From contig NZ_JACBZO010000001.1 in NCBI RefSeq assembly GCF_013409005.1, positions 1,922,001-1,986,000 on the forward strand: a DNA stretch of 64,000 nt, in the 5' to 3' direction. Positions 27,397-38,220 of this stretch are shown one piece after another; within the stretch, counting starts at the first letter, position 1; each line of letters starts with the position of its first letter. The DNA is from Demequina lutea. Its GTDB lineage: Bacteria > Actinomycetota > Actinomycetes > Actinomycetales > Demequinaceae. The notes below the pieces were generated by a model, which saw nothing but the letters and a program-made list of their open reading frames with translations, was not told where the DNA came from and made no database searches. The position numbers and the translations under genes were made by a program.

Positions 27397-28886
27397 AGCG
27401 CGACGACGGCCTCGTGGATGCGGGCCGCAAGCGAGTCCGTGACGTCGGCCACCAAGTGGTAGCCGTCGTCGGCGTGGGTCTCGCTGACGACCTCGCCCGC
27501 CCTGTGGGCCTCGCTCACCAGGTCACCGCGAGTGAAGGGCAACACCACGTTGACGCGCACGGGTGGACGCGGAAGCATCTCGCCCACTCTGAGCAACAGC
27601 GCGTCAAGTCCCTCTCCGGTGAGCGCGGATACCTCAATCGATGGCTCGCGGCGTCCGCGCAGCCTCAGCAGGACATCGGGCTCGGCAACATCGACCTTGT
27701 TGAACACGAGGAGTTCGGCGACCTCGTGGGCCCCAGGCACGTCGGCGAGGACCTCATGGACGGCCAGAATCTGGCCTTCAGGGTCGGGGTGCGAGGCGTC
27801 GACCACGTGGAGCACGAGGTCGGCGTGGGTCACCTCTTCGAGAGTAGACGCAAAGGCCGCAACCAATTGGTGCGGAAGGTCCTTCACAAAGCCGACGGTG
27901 TCGGAGACGGTGATGTCGCGGCCGTCCGGCACGTGGGCCTTACGCACCGTCGGGTCGAGCGTGGCGAACAGCGAGTTTTGTACCAGCACGCCTGCACCGG
28001 TCAGGCGGTTGAGGATGGAGGACTTGCCTGCGTTCGTGTACCCGACGATCGCGACGTTCGGAATTGCGAGCCGGTTTTCGCGTCGCACCTTGCGCGCGGG
28101 TTCCATGTCCTTGATCTGCCTGCGCAGTTGCGCCATGCGCGTGTGGATTCGCCTGCGATCGAGCTCGATCTTGGTCTCACCTGGCCCGCGAGAACCCATG
28201 CCCGCGGCCGCGCCGCCCACCTGGCCACCCGCCTGCCGCGACATCGACTCGCCCCAGCCGCGAAGGCGAGGCAACAGGTACTCGAGCTGTGCGAGCTCGA
28301 CCTGAGCCTTGCCCTCTTTGGACTTGGCGTGCTGGGCGAAGATGTCCAGAATCAGCGCGGTGCGGTCAATGACCTTGACCTTGACCACGTCTTCAAGTGC
28401 ACGACGCTGGCTCGGCTGCAGCTCATCGTTGACGATCACCGTGTCCGCTCCGGTGGCCTTCACCACGTCGCGAAGCTCGATCGCCTTGCCCTTGCCGATG
28501 TACGTCGCGGGGTCGGGATGCGGCAGACGCTGAAGCATGCCGTCGAGAACCTCGGAGCCTGCTGTTTCTGCGAGAGCGGCGAGTTCCCTCAACGAGATCT
28601 CGGCGTCCTGGGCGGTCCCGCGGGACCACATGCCCACCAAAACAACCTTCTCGAGGCGCAGTTGCCTGTATTCGACCTCGGAGATGTCCTCAAGTTCGGT
28701 CGATAGCCCCGCGACGCGGCTTGAGCCCTCGCGCTGTTCGCGGTCAAATTGATCCCCGTCGTAGTCGGTGCGAACGTCGCCGCCCGCCGCGACGGCCGTG
28801 CCCGCGCGTGACAACACGCGGTCGATCACTGAATCGATCGATCGCGGCTCCGGCTCGACCGCATCTAATTCGTTTTGCTCAGGCAT
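27393..28886 (-). CDS. hflX: Ribosome-associated GTPase HflX
   Basis: GTPase that splits stalled or stressed 70S ribosomes. HflX-specific N-terminal region (GMWSRGTAQDAE, ELAALAETAGSEV, PATYIGKGKAIEL, NDELQPSQRRALE), then the G domain: GYTNAGKSS (G1, near residue 287), DTVGFVKDLP (G3), FNKVD (G4). A glycine-rich insert (GGQVGGAAAGMGSRGPGETKIE) precedes the G domain, as usual. The ATG at 28886 gives 497 aa; a GTG six codons upstream is possible. Neither has a clear ribosome-binding site. Overlaps the dinG-like start by 4 bases. Confidence 0.94.
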   Translation of the reverse strand: MPEQNELDAVEPEPRSIDSVIDRVLSRAGTAVAAGGDVRTDYDGDQFDREQREGSSRVAGLSTELEDISEVEYRQLRLEKVVLVGMWSRGTAQDAEISLRELAALAETAGSEVLDGMLQRLPHPDPATYIGKGKAIELRDVVKATGADTVIVNDELQPSQRRALEDVVKVKVIDRTALILDIFAQHAKSKEGKAQVELAQLEYLLPRLRGWGESMSRQAGGQVGGAAAGMGSRGPGETKIELDRRRIHTRMAQLRRQIKDMEPARKVRRENRLAIPNVAIVGYTNAGKSSILNRLTGAGVLVQNSLFATLDPTVRKAHVPDGRDITVSDTVGFVKDLPHQLVAAFASTLEEVTHADLVLHVVDASHPDPEGQILAVHEVLADVPGAHEVAELLVFNKVDVAEPDVLLRLRGRREPSIEVSALTGEGLDALLLRVGEMLPRPPVRVNVVLPFTRGDLVSEAHRAGEVVSETHADDGYHLVADVTDSLAARIHEAVVAL

Positions 28887-28972
28887 AGTGGTCCATTGTC
28901 TCACTCAGGCGGACGGCGCGGGTCTGGCGCTTCCGGTTCCGCAATCCCGGTCGAGCACTACGCTTGTGGCCC

Positions 28973-29599
28973 GTGGACCACTATTTCTCGGCCAGTCCGG
29001 CATCGGCCGACGAGCGGCGCACCATCAGCGTGACCCTCGATGGGAGAGGCTTCACGCTCGAGACCGCTCCGGGCGTGTTTTCGTCCGGGCGAATTGACCT
29101 GGGCACGACCGTGCTGCTCGACACCGTTGGCGCACCGCCAGCGGGTCAGGTGCTCGACCTCGGCTGCGGCTGGGGTCCCATAGCCCTCACAGCGGCCCTG
29201 CGCGAGCCGGAAGCCACCATTACCGCACTCGACGTCAATGAGCGTGCACTCGACCTCCTGACGCGCAACGTGGCGCGCGTGAAGGCCACTGCGGACCTTG
29301 CGCACGTGGCGCCCACCCTCGCCGACGCGATCGACCCCGACCTGCGCTTCGATGCCATCTGGTCCAACCCACCCATCCGCATCGGCAAGCAGGCACTCCA
29401 CGAACTGCTCGCGGCGTGGCTGCCGCGGCTGGTCCCCGGAGGCGAGGCGTGGTTGGTGGTGCAGAAGAACCTGGGCGCCGACTCCTTAGCGAAGTGGGTT
29501 GCGGAGCAGACGGACGACGCCGGGGCTCCCTGGGGCGCGGTCGAGAAGGTCCGCTCGTCGAAGGGCTTCCGCGTTTTGGTGTTCACGCGCGCTGGCTGA
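28973..29599 (+). CDS. RsmC-like class I SAM methyltransferase (16S rRNA G1207 type)
   Basis: A 208-aa single-domain methyltransferase resembling the C-terminal half of RsmC. It opens DHYFSASPASADERR, a common start of this family, and has the SAM loop VLDLGCGWGPIALTAAL and the catalytic-type motif SNPPIRIGKQALHELL (NPP). RsmC itself carries a second domain absent here, so the exact rRNA target is not certain. The GTG at 28973 is preferred over a TTG three codons upstream. It is divergent from hflX and convergent with dapF. Confidence 0.86.
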   Translation: MDHYFSASPASADERRTISVTLDGRGFTLETAPGVFSSGRIDLGTTVLLDTVGAPPAGQVLDLGCGWGPIALTAALREPEATITALDVNERALDLLTRNVARVKATADLAHVAPTLADAIDPDLRFDAIWSNPPIRIGKQALHELLAAWLPRLVPGGEAWLVVQKNLGADSLAKWVAEQTDDAGAPWGAVEKVRSSKGFRVLVFTRAG

Positions 29600-29641
29600 C
29601 GGCAGGAGCACGACCCAGCCGCACGACTCCGCCGCCCGACG

Positions 29642-30535
29642 CTACGGAACGGTCACTACCCCGTTGGCCACCAGCACCGCCGGGCCCTCAAGGGTCGTCC
29701 GATCACCCATCACACGCACGGTGACGAGACCGCCGGGTACCTCGACATCCCAGATATCTGGGCCTCCCGGACCCGCCCACAGCTTCACCGCAAGGGCGAC
29801 GGCACACGCGCCCGTCCCACACGAACGTGTCTCCCCAGAGCCGCGCTCGTGGACACGCATGCGCACGCGACCGTGCGCCACGCCGTCAATGACCTCCCCG
29901 CCAAGCGTCACCGCAAATTCCACATTCGAGCCTTCCGGAGGGGTGGGCGCCACCGAGGGCGCCACCGTCAGGTCAAGGCCTTCAAGTTCCGCTGGCGAGG
30001 CGAGCGCCACGACGTGATGAGGGTTGCCCACGTCGACGCTGAGCGCCGGCCGCGCGGGGTTGAGGCCCTTCGCGTGAACCGTTGAGTCGAACGCCGCCGG
30101 CACGCCGGACGGCCCGTCCTCCGGGCCAAGGCGCCATGTGCCCATGCCTACCGAATATCTCCCTCCGCCAAGCGCCGTCACGGTGCGAGCACCCGCCCGG
30201 GTACCGATGATGATGCCGCCGCGCGCGTCCACTCCCCCGTCGCGCTCCAGGAATGCTCCGAAGACCCGCGCGCCGTTTCCGCACATCTCCGAAAGTGTCC
30301 CGTCCGAGTTCCAGTAGTCCATGAACCACATCGACTCATCGAAGTCTTTGCCAGCCTCCAAGGCGCCGGAGCGCACCGCCCTTATCACGCCGTCGGCGCC
30401 GATGCCCGCGCGGCGATCGCACAGATACCTGACCAGGTCTGGAGTGAGTTCGAGCTCGCCGCGCTCGTCAAAGAGCAACACGAAGTCGTTCTCCGTGCCG
30501 TGGCCCTTGGTGAAGGCGAGCGAAGTCATTCCCAA
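29642..30535 (-). CDS. dapF: Diaminopimelate epimerase
   Basis: Cofactor-independent epimerase converting L,L- to meso-diaminopimelate for lysine and wall synthesis. Both active-site cysteines are present: MCGNGARV (Cys near 85) and SCGTGACA (near 240). Other conserved runs: GHGTENDFV at the start, GIGADGVI, VGNPHHVV. Length is 297 aa. An ATG two codons inside (30529) is an alternative start. It follows miaA by three bases, and dapA and dapB lie elsewhere in the window, so the pathway is scattered rather than clustered. Confidence 0.95.
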   Translation of the reverse strand: MGMTSLAFTKGHGTENDFVLLFDERGELELTPDLVRYLCDRRAGIGADGVIRAVRSGALEAGKDFDESMWFMDYWNSDGTLSEMCGNGARVFGAFLERDGGVDARGGIIIGTRAGARTVTALGGGRYSVGMGTWRLGPEDGPSGVPAAFDSTVHAKGLNPARPALSVDVGNPHHVVALASPAELEGLDLTVAPSVAPTPPEGSNVEFAVTLGGEVIDGVAHGRVRMRVHERGSGETRSCGTGACAVALAVKLWAGPGGPDIWDVEVPGGLVTVRVMGDRTTLEGPAVLVANGVVTVP

Positions 30536-30538
30536 AGC

Positions 30539-31480
30539 CTACGCCGACGTCGAGGTCGCCTGAGCGGTCACGATCGCGAGCACTTCCCTTGCGGCACGAT
30601 CCACATCGTCCCCGTCTCGCGGCCCCGCGACCCAGGTCACGCGTGGGTCCGGCCGGAACCACCTGTCTTGCTTGCGTGCCAGGCGTCTCGTGTTTCTCTT
30701 GACAAGCTCACGGGCCTCCGCCTCGGTTAGATCGCCGTCGAGGTAGTGCAGCACCTCCGCGTAGCCGACCGCCCTTCTCGCCGTCACGCTCTCGCGCAGG
30801 CCGCGCGCGGCGAGGCTCCGCACCTCTTCAACGAGACCCTGCTCCCACATGGCGTCGACGCGCGCCTCGATCCGCGCATCGAGCAACTCGTAAGGCAGCT
30901 CGAGCGCAACCTGTACGGCGGGAGCGAAGTACTCGTGTCGGGGAAGGGAACTCGTGTAGTCCCCCGCAAGCTCGATAATCTCGAGCGCCCTGACAATGCG
31001 CTTGGCGTTGCGCGGGTGGATCTTGGCGGCCGCCACAGGGTCCAACGCGGCCAGTTCTCTGTGGAGGATGCCGGGACCTTCCTCCTCCGCACGGGACTCC
31101 AGCCGGGCCCGGAGTGCGGGATCGGTGCCAGGAAAGTCGAAGTGGTCGAGCAACGCCCGCAGGTAGAGCCCGGAACCACCGACCACGATGGCCCTGCGCC
31201 CCCGCGCATGAATCGCGTCAATATCCTCGCGCCCGGACTCCTGGAAGTGTGCGACCGAGGCGTCTTCCCCCACCGTGAGAGTGTCCAGCTGGTGGTGCGG
31301 CACCCCTTGCCGGTCACCCAACGGCAACTTGGCCGTGCCGATGTCCATGCCCGCGTAGAACTGCATCGAATCGGAGTTGATGATCTCGCCGCCGCCCTCA
31401 ATGAGCTGCGCGAGCGCCAGACTCACCGCCGACTTGCCGGTAGCGGTGGCCCCCACGACCGCGACGATCGGCTGCGTCAC
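30539..31480 (-). CDS. miaA: tRNA dimethylallyltransferase
   Basis: Adds a dimethylallyl group to A37 of tRNAs reading UNN codons, the substrate for MiaB. P-loop-like [11 protein letters not shown] is near residues 10-20; [17 protein letters not shown] and the [13 protein letters not shown] region match MiaA. The open frame extends to 31546, but the GTG at 31480 overlaps the miaB stop (GTGA) and places the P-loop at the usual distance; length is then 313 aa. Co-transcribed with miaB upstream and dapF downstream. Confidence 0.95.
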   Translation of the reverse strand: MTQPIVAVVGATATGKSAVSLALAQLIEGGGEIINSDSMQFYAGMDIGTAKLPLGDRQGVPHHQLDTLTVGEDASVAHFQESGREDIDAIHARGRRAIVVGGSGLYLRALLDHFDFPGTDPALRARLESRAEEEGPGILHRELAALDPVAAAKIHPRNAKRIVRALEIIELAGDYTSSLPRHEYFAPAVQVALELPYELLDARIEARVDAMWEQGLVEEVRSLAARGLRESVTARRAVGYAEVLHYLDGDLTEAEARELVKRNTRRLARKQDRWFRPDPRVTWVAGPRDGDDVDRAAREVLAIVTAQATSTSA

Positions 31481-32982
31481 GTCGAGGCGACCCGCAGTCG
31501 CGGCAGGCCAAGCCCGACGGGACCGCCCGGGCCAGGAGTTCCGCACGAGTCAGGCTCGGGCCCGCCGCCTGCGGCACTCTCCCACGCATCGCCCGCGTGG
31601 GTACGGCGCACTTGATACGGACCCCCCGCGTGGGGATCCGCGATGAGGTGATGGGGCGCACCATGTGAAATGCGAACGGTGACCATGTCGCCTGGCCTGG
31701 GAACGTCGGCACCCTCGGGCACGGAAAAATGAACAAGTCGATTGCCCGGCTCGCGGCCGCTCATACGATCTCCCTTACCCTTGCGTCCCTCCCCATCGAG
31801 CACGAGCACCTCGACAGTGCGCCCTTCTAGCGCGACCGAGTCGCGCAACGTGATCTCCTCGTGGAAGGCGTGGAGTCGCTCGAAACGCTCCTGAACGACG
31901 GCCTTGGGGAGCGGTTCGAGATCGAATGCGGGGGTACCAGGCCGTGGGCTGTACTGGAAGATGTAGGCGCTCGTGAATCGCGCGAGCTCGACGACGCGCA
32001 TCGTCTGGGCAAAGTCCTCCTCGGTCTCGCTGGGGAAGCCGACGATGATGTCGGTCGTGATCGAAGCGTCGGGCATCGCGGCTCGCACCTTGTCGAGAAT
32101 TCCCAAGAACTTGTCCGAGCGGTATGAGCGGCGCATCGCGCGCAGAACGCTGTCGGATCCCGACTGGAGCGGCATGTGCAGACTAGGCATCACGGTGGGG
32201 GTCTCCGCCATCGCCTCGATGACGTCATCGGTGAAGGCCGCCGGATGGGGTGAAGTGAAGCGCACGCGCTCCAGGCCCTCGATCTCGCCACACGCGCGCA
32301 GGAGTTTGGAGAATGCTCCCCTGTCACCGAACTCGACACCGTACGAGTTGACGTTTTGGCCCAGCAACGTGACCTCGATGACGCCTTGCGCCACCAAGGC
32401 CTCGACCTCGGCGAGGATCTCCCCCGGCCTGCGGTCGCGCTCTTTGCCACGTAGCGACGGCACGATGCAGAAGGTGCACGTGTTGTTGCAGCCCACCGAG
32501 ATCGAGACCCACGCCGAGGCGTGGCTGTCGCGGCGCGCGGGCAGCGTCGACGGAAAGACCTGAAGGGACTCATGGATCTCGACCTGGGCTGCCTCGTTGT
32601 GGCGGGCGCGATCCAGCAGCGCGGGCAGCACGTCGATGTTGTGCGTGCCGAACACGACGTCCACCCAAGGAGCCTTTTCGACGATCTCGCCACGGTCCTT
32701 CTGTGCGAGGCAACCACCTACCGCGATCTGCATTCCCGGCCGAGCCGCCTTGACCGGAGCGAGTTGACCCAGGTTTCCGTACAACTTGTTGGCGGCGTTC
32801 TCCCGAACCGCACACGTGTTGATAACGATGACGTCGGCTTCGTCGGCTCCCGCAGGCGCCGATACGTACCCGGCGCCCTCAAGGAGTCCGGCCATGTGCT
32901 CCGAGTCATGCACATTCATCTGGCAGCCGAGGGTCTTCACCAGGTAGGTCCGTGCCATTGCCGTCTGTGCCACCGTGCTCAC
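31477..32982 (-). CDS. miaB: tRNA-2-methylthio-N6-dimethylallyladenosine synthase
   Basis: Radical-SAM methylthiotransferase acting on the MiaA product. N-terminal UPF0004 domain with [22 protein letters not shown] and GGCLAQ (three Fe-S cysteines); radical-SAM motif GCNNTCTFC near residue 165; C-terminal TRAM domain ([13 protein letters not shown] ... GDMVTVRI). Length is 501 aa with an unconserved Gly/Pro-rich tail. The GTG at 32982 overlaps the rny stop (GTGA), so rny, miaB and miaA are translationally linked. Confidence 0.96.
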   Translation of the reverse strand: MSTVAQTAMARTYLVKTLGCQMNVHDSEHMAGLLEGAGYVSAPAGADEADVIVINTCAVRENAANKLYGNLGQLAPVKAARPGMQIAVGGCLAQKDRGEIVEKAPWVDVVFGTHNIDVLPALLDRARHNEAAQVEIHESLQVFPSTLPARRDSHASAWVSISVGCNNTCTFCIVPSLRGKERDRRPGEILAEVEALVAQGVIEVTLLGQNVNSYGVEFGDRGAFSKLLRACGEIEGLERVRFTSPHPAAFTDDVIEAMAETPTVMPSLHMPLQSGSDSVLRAMRRSYRSDKFLGILDKVRAAMPDASITTDIIVGFPSETEEDFAQTMRVVELARFTSAYIFQYSPRPGTPAFDLEPLPKAVVQERFERLHAFHEEITLRDSVALEGRTVEVLVLDGEGRKGKGDRMSGREPGNRLVHFSVPEGADVPRPGDMVTVRISHGAPHHLIADPHAGGPYQVRRTHAGDAWESAAGGGPEPDSCGTPGPGGPVGLGLPRLRVAST

Positions 32983-34442
32983 GCCTGTCCCGCAACGAAA
33001 TCCGCACGAGTCTCGCGGATCACCGTCACTCTGATCTCCCCGCCAAAGCCAAAGTCCTTCTCAATCTGTTCCGCGATCGTACGTGCCAGTTCTGCCGTCC
33101 CCGTGTCGCTCACCTTCGAGGGCTCCACCACAACGCGCAATTCGCGGCCTGCCGCCATTGCGAAGACCTGCGCCACGCCCTCATAGGCGATCACTAGCGC
33201 CTCGAGGGCCTCCATGCGCTCGACATAACCATCTACGTCGTCTCGACGAGCGCCCGGCCGCGAAGCGGACACCGCGTCTGCTATCTGAACGATGACCGCC
33301 TCGAGAGTCTCCTGAGGCACCTCGTCGTGGTGGGCGGCTATCGCGTTCACGACGTCAGCCGGTTCACCGGCCTCGCGCGCTGCGCGAGCACCCAGTTGTG
33401 CGTGAGTGCCTTCGCGAGTTCCCGTCATCGCCTTGCCGATGTCGTGGAGGAAGGCCGCACGCCTTGCCAATTCGACATCCGCGCCGACCAACAAGGCAAT
33501 CGACCCCGCGAGAGTCGAGCATTCCACGAGGTGAGCCAGAACGTTTTGACTCAAGGACGTACGTAGCCGCAGTGCGCCGAGCAGTTCGAGGAGCGACAGC
33601 GGAATGGAACCCACGCCCGCCTGCTCCGCGGCCTCGAGTGCGGCATCCATGGCCCTACGCGGCGCATCTGCGGCAGCCTTCGCGTAGGCGCTTTCCACAC
33701 GGTGAGGCTGAATGCGTCCGTCTTCGATGAGCGCTACGAGGGTCGCTACCGCAATTTCCCTGCGCTCGACGTCGAACGAGGAAAGGAGCACCGCGTTGAC
33801 GCCCTCGTCGACAATCAAGTTGACGCCCGTCAACGCCTCGAAGGCCCGAATGTTGCGGCCCTCCCGACCAATGATGCGGCCCTTCATTTCCTCGGAAGGA
33901 AGTTCGATGCGCGTCACTGACGCCTGTGCGCTCGTGGGCGCAGCCTCGCGCTGCATCGCTTCAACGAGGACCTCGCGCGCACGCTTTTCGGATTCCGCCT
34001 TGGCCTTCTTGGCGTGCCGATGGGCATCGCGGGCAATGTCCGCCTCTACGACCGCCCTCAGGTGCGCAGTCAGTTCCTCCTTCGCTTCCGTGACGGTAAG
34101 CCCCGCGAGGGACGCAATCGCGGCCTCGTGCGCGGCCTCCAACTCGTCACGCCGGGAGACGAGCTTCTTCTCGTCTCGCGCCAATACCGCCACGCGCTCC
34201 TCGAGTCCGCGAGAGTACGTCTGCACATTGCGCTGGTCCTCGGCCAACTGCCGCTCACGCAACGCCACCCGCTCTTCCCGCTGTTGCGCCTCCGAGATCA
34301 CATCTCGGGCCTCGTCGCGGATCTGTCTAGCCTCAGCCCGGGCCGAACTCCGCTCCTCGTTGGCTTCCTTGCGCGCACGGTTGACAACCAGCAGCGACGC
34401 CAAGAGCAGCACAAGCGTCGCAATAGTCACAATTGTCGACAC
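32979..34442 (-). CDS. rny: Ribonuclease Y
   Basis: Membrane-anchored endoribonuclease that starts mRNA decay. N-terminal membrane helix (about 4-20), long charged coiled coil to about 150, KH domain ([15 protein letters not shown], near 190-205), and an HD phosphohydrolase domain with FLHDIGKA and AHHDEVP. Length is 487 aa, slightly shorter than Firmicute RNase Y. It ends with a GTGA overlap into miaB and begins 9 bp after recX. With rnj and pnp it makes a full RNA-decay set in this window. Confidence 0.95.
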   Translation of the reverse strand: MSTIVTIATLVLLLASLLVVNRARKEANEERSSARAEARQIRDEARDVISEAQQREERVALRERQLAEDQRNVQTYSRGLEERVAVLARDEKKLVSRRDELEAAHEAAIASLAGLTVTEAKEELTAHLRAVVEADIARDAHRHAKKAKAESEKRAREVLVEAMQREAAPTSAQASVTRIELPSEEMKGRIIGREGRNIRAFEALTGVNLIVDEGVNAVLLSSFDVERREIAVATLVALIEDGRIQPHRVESAYAKAAADAPRRAMDAALEAAEQAGVGSIPLSLLELLGALRLRTSLSQNVLAHLVECSTLAGSIALLVGADVELARRAAFLHDIGKAMTGTREGTHAQLGARAAREAGEPADVVNAIAAHHDEVPQETLEAVIVQIADAVSASRPGARRDDVDGYVERMEALEALVIAYEGVAQVFAMAAGRELRVVVEPSKVSDTGTAELARTIAEQIEKDFGFGGEIRVTVIRETRADFVAGQA

Positions 34443-34451
34443 GGCGCTCCC

Positions 34452-34970
34452 TCACAATGGTTCGGCTACCTCACTATCGGCACGTATCAAGTCTCGCACG
34501 ACCCCGAACACCATTGATGCGGGGTATCCCTTGCGACCCAGGAACGCGGAGAGCCTTCGCACCTTTGCCTCAGAATTCAGGCCCGACATCCGTCCCCATT
34601 TCGACTCGGCAAGCGTCCTTGCCGACTCCAACTGAACATCCAGCGTGATGTGCTCGAGAGCAGACTCAATGTCGGTCTCGGCGAACCCCTTGCGCCGCAG
34701 TTCCGCCGCAATCACGCGGGGGGCCTGGCCCCGTTCCGCTTGCCGGGTCCGTGCGATCATCGCCGCAAGCGACTTGTCGTCGAGCAGACCGACCTCGATG
34801 TAGCGCGCGACGATGGCGTCTGCGACGGCGGGATCCACGTCCTTTGCGATGAGTCTTGCCCGCAAGTCCGCAGACGACCGTTGGGCCCGGTCGAGCATGG
34901 CCAGTGCCAACGCACGAGCGCGCTCGGCAGGATCCGTCGTGGAGGATTCCTGCCGAGCGCGTGTTGTCAT
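34452..34970 (-). CDS. recX: Regulatory protein RecX
   Basis: Small helical modulator that caps RecA filaments and inhibits RecA. The 172-aa protein has repeated three-helix units with conserved RSSADLRARLIAKDV, GLLDDKSLAAMIARTRQ, and ERGQAPRVIAAELRRKGF. It lies 18 bp downstream of recA, the usual actinobacterial arrangement, so it should share the SOS-regulated recA transcript. Confidence 0.93.
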   Translation of the reverse strand: MTTRARQESSTTDPAERARALALAMLDRAQRSSADLRARLIAKDVDPAVADAIVARYIEVGLLDDKSLAAMIARTRQAERGQAPRVIAAELRRKGFAETDIESALEHITLDVQLESARTLAESKWGRMSGLNSEAKVRRLSAFLGRKGYPASMVFGVVRDLIRADSEVAEPL

Positions 34971-34988
34971 GACTCGAAGTTGGGCCTC

Positions 34989-36110
<1,122 letters not shown>

Positions 36111-36271
36111 GTGCTTGTCCTTCGTCGCTCGTGCCCGCTTACGCTGGCTCTTGAACACCCGGGAGTGCGGTGTCTTACAGCACGACGCTATGACGCGCCT
36201 CTGACATTCGCGCCGCGGGCTCTCCTTTGGTGAGGAGCACCTCTGCCGCTACGTCTTGGGTACGACTGTAA

Positions 36272-36287
36272 TCGAACGCGTGTTCGA
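36272..36287. promoter_or_regulatory. SOS box of recA (perfect palindrome)
   Basis: TCGAACGCGTGTTCGA on the plus strand, matching the LexA consensus halves TCGAAC and GTTCGA exactly. It is 162 bp upstream of the recA start. On the minus strand it lies in the spacer of a possible promoter (TTCGTT, 16 bp, TACAGT), so LexA binding would block it directly. The 274-bp region 36111-36384 otherwise holds only the recA leader. Confidence 0.92.
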
Positions 36288-36384
36288 ACGAAGGCGACAC
36301 GCCGTGTGTGTCACAAGCGGGGCTGCCGATCTGTCCGCTCCAAGTCCGCCGACCGCGCCACACAAGCGTTCCGGCGCCTCACTC

Positions 36385-36618
36385 CTAACGCCTAGGCGGA
36401 ATGAGGCGCTTGACATCGACGCCCGACCTGACGGCAGGAGCGACGTCCATTTGATCGCACAGGGCGTGCCACACGTCCCGCGGCGCCACGCCGCGCTCGA
36501 GGGCCTCGTTGGCCGTGAGTGAGTCCAACGTGGTGAGCGCCAGCTGCTTACACAATGTGGGGGCGTAGGCATCGCCAAACGCCTCGACCACGGCCAAACG
36601 AAACTCCGACAACCGCAC
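36385..36618 (-). CDS. DUF3046 family protein
   Basis: A 77-aa soluble protein opening MRLSEFRLAVVEAFGDAYA, the DUF3046 signature, with the later VAPRDVWHALCDQMDV. DUF3046 genes sit directly upstream of recA in many actinobacteria; the function is unknown. GTG start at 36618, six bases after the regulator stop. It probably belongs to the clgR-like transcript, while recA has its own SOS promoter. Confidence 0.9.
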   Translation of the reverse strand: MRLSEFRLAVVEAFGDAYAPTLCKQLALTTLDSLTANEALERGVAPRDVWHALCDQMDVAPAVRSGVDVKRLIPPRR

Positions 36619-36624
36619 GTCGGG

Positions 36625-36951
36625 CTACTGCTTAATCGACCGCAGCAGTTCGGGGACCGTGTCAGGAATGGCCGGCATGACTGGCATGCGGCGCAGTGAC
36701 CGGGTATCGATCAGACCCTCGGCCATCTCGAACCGCACAGACACCTCGCGGAGAATGGCTGACATCGGAACGTCCAGAGCCAAGCAGATCGAGGCAAGCA
36801 ATTCGCTCGAGGCTTCCTTCTGTCCTCTTTCAACCTCGCTGAGGTACCCAAGGGACACACGGGCATCGGAGGAGATATCCCTCAAGGTTCTACCCTGTCC
36901 GAGTCGGGCGTCGCGAAGCACGTCGCCAAGTTCATTGCGCAGAATCGGCAT
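36625..36951 (-). CDS. clgR: ClgR-like XRE transcriptional regulator
   Basis: A 108-aa helix-turn-helix regulator (GDVLRDARLGQGRTLRDISSDARVSLGYLSEVERGQKEASSELL covers the HTH). In Corynebacterium and Streptomyces, ClgR activates clp protease genes and recA. The gene is at the ClgR locus, between cinA and DUF3046-recA. The ATG at 36951 has AAGGGAG six bases upstream, which overrules longer forms in the same frame. The C-terminus ends IKQ rather than in an Ala-Ala ClpP tag. I see no clear ClgR box ahead of recA. Confidence 0.85.
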   Translation of the reverse strand: MPILRNELGDVLRDARLGQGRTLRDISSDARVSLGYLSEVERGQKEASSELLASICLALDVPMSAILREVSVRFEMAEGLIDTRSLRRMPVMPAIPDTVPELLRSIKQ

Positions 36952-37034
36952 TCGTGCTCCCTTCATAAGGCTGGAAACCTGCATGTACTCTCCAACGCAG
37001 ACTACCGCAGTCCTGTTCCCGACCTGCGGAATTG

Positions 37035-37517
37035 CTACCGCGCATCCAGGGAAGACAGCGCCCGCGTCAGGTGATCGAGCGCGACTGCGACGGCCCCATG
37101 CATTACATCGTCACGATTCCCCTCAATGTAAACAGTCGTCACCAACTCAGGGCCCGGTCCCACGACCGCCACCACGACGGTTCCGGGTTCGCGCCCCCCA
37201 TGCGGTTCGGGTCCCGCCACTCCCGTCGTGGCAACCGCGACGTCTGCGCCGAACAACCTGAGCGCTCCGCGCGCCATCGCAATCGCGACGGAGTGAGCCA
37301 CCGGGCCCTCGCGTTCGATGAGCAGTGTGCTCACTCCCAAAGCGCCGACCTTGACCTCCGTGTGGTAGGCGACGATGCCTCCCCTCACCACTGCCGACGC
37401 TCCAGCTACGGACACGAGCGCCTCGCACACCGCCCCTCCCGTCAACGACTCCGCCGTGGCAAGGGTCACTCCGGCCCGCTTGGCAAGCTCGATGATGGCG
37501 GCCGCTTCAGGCGACAT
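37035..37517 (-). CDS. pncC: Nicotinamide-nucleotide amidohydrolase PncC (CinA C-terminal domain protein)
   Basis: A 160-aa stand-alone CinA C-terminal domain enzyme, converting NMN to nicotinic acid mononucleotide. Motifs: TLATAESLTGGAVCEALVSVAGASAV, GGIVAYHTEVK, ATTGVAGPEPHGGREPGTV. The N-terminal CinA domain is absent, as in many actinobacteria. The start is the ATG at 37517, overlapping pgsA by 11 bases; a longer open frame to 37631 runs inside pgsA and is discarded. The clgR-like gene begins 84 bp downstream. Confidence 0.92.
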   Translation of the reverse strand: MSPEAAAIIELAKRAGVTLATAESLTGGAVCEALVSVAGASAVVRGGIVAYHTEVKVGALGVSTLLIEREGPVAHSVAIAMARGALRLFGADVAVATTGVAGPEPHGGREPGTVVVAVVGPGPELVTTVYIEGNRDDVMHGAVAVALDHLTRALSSLDAR

Positions 37518-38109
37518 GACCGCCTTCGCCCATCGCGTCCGCGGTGTCGGCAACCGGAAACACGCGATGCCGCATGGCAATCCTCCCGATGCGCCATGCG
37601 TAATCGACGCCCGTCGCGACAGCAACCACAACCGACGCGTAAAGCACCCACAAGCCGACGGCGTCCACCCACGTGGTCTGGACCGGCAAGAGCAACATAG
37701 AGATCGCCAGAACCTGGAGCGCGGTCTTGAGCTTTCCTCCGGCCGAAGCGGGAATCACGACGTCGCGGGCAACAGCCAGCCGCCCGATCGTGACGCTGGC
37801 CTCCCTGATGGCCACCACGATGAGCGGCCACCAAGGCGTCTCCCCTCCGACGGCCAGCATGACGAGCGCGCCAAGCACCAGCGCCTTGTCCGCGAGGGGG
37901 TCGGCAAGCTTGCCGAAGGCAGAAACGACTTCCCAACGCCGCGCGAGATAGCCATCGAGCGCATCGGTCGCGGCCGCAAGCACGAACACGAGCCAGGCGA
38001 TCCATCGCCATCGCTCTTGAGCACCGTTGTCGACGAGAAGGCACGCCACCATGACGGGGACGGCTAGCAGCCGCAACACCGTCAGCAAATTCGGAACCTC
38101 ACGCACCAC
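37507..38109 (-). CDS. pgsA: CDP-diacylglycerol--glycerol-3-phosphate 3-phosphatidyltransferase
   Basis: Membrane enzyme making phosphatidylglycerol phosphate, first committed step to PG and cardiolipin. The 200-aa protein has membrane segments around the CDP-alcohol phosphotransferase motif: DALDGYLARRWEVVSAFGKLADPLADK (D-x2-D-G-x2-A-R-x8-G-x3-D-x3-D) near residues 47-73. Starts at GTG 38109. Heads the pgsA-pncC-clgR string. A phosphatidylinositol-type relative is possible in this family, but the position next to cinA supports PgsA. Confidence 0.9.
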   Translation of the reverse strand: MVREVPNLLTVLRLLAVPVMVACLLVDNGAQERWRWIAWLVFVLAAATDALDGYLARRWEVVSAFGKLADPLADKALVLGALVMLAVGGETPWWPLIVVAIREASVTIGRLAVARDVVIPASAGGKLKTALQVLAISMLLLPVQTTWVDAVGLWVLYASVVVAVATGVDYAWRIGRIAMRHRVFPVADTADAMGEGGHVA

Positions 38110-38220
38110 GTCATCACCCTAGCGGCGGCGCTACTGGTCACGGTGCCTTTGGGCCCGCCAGTTACCTGCATTGCCTGGGCATACTGTCGCCACGGCTCCG
38201 TGCGGCCCGGCGATTCTCTC

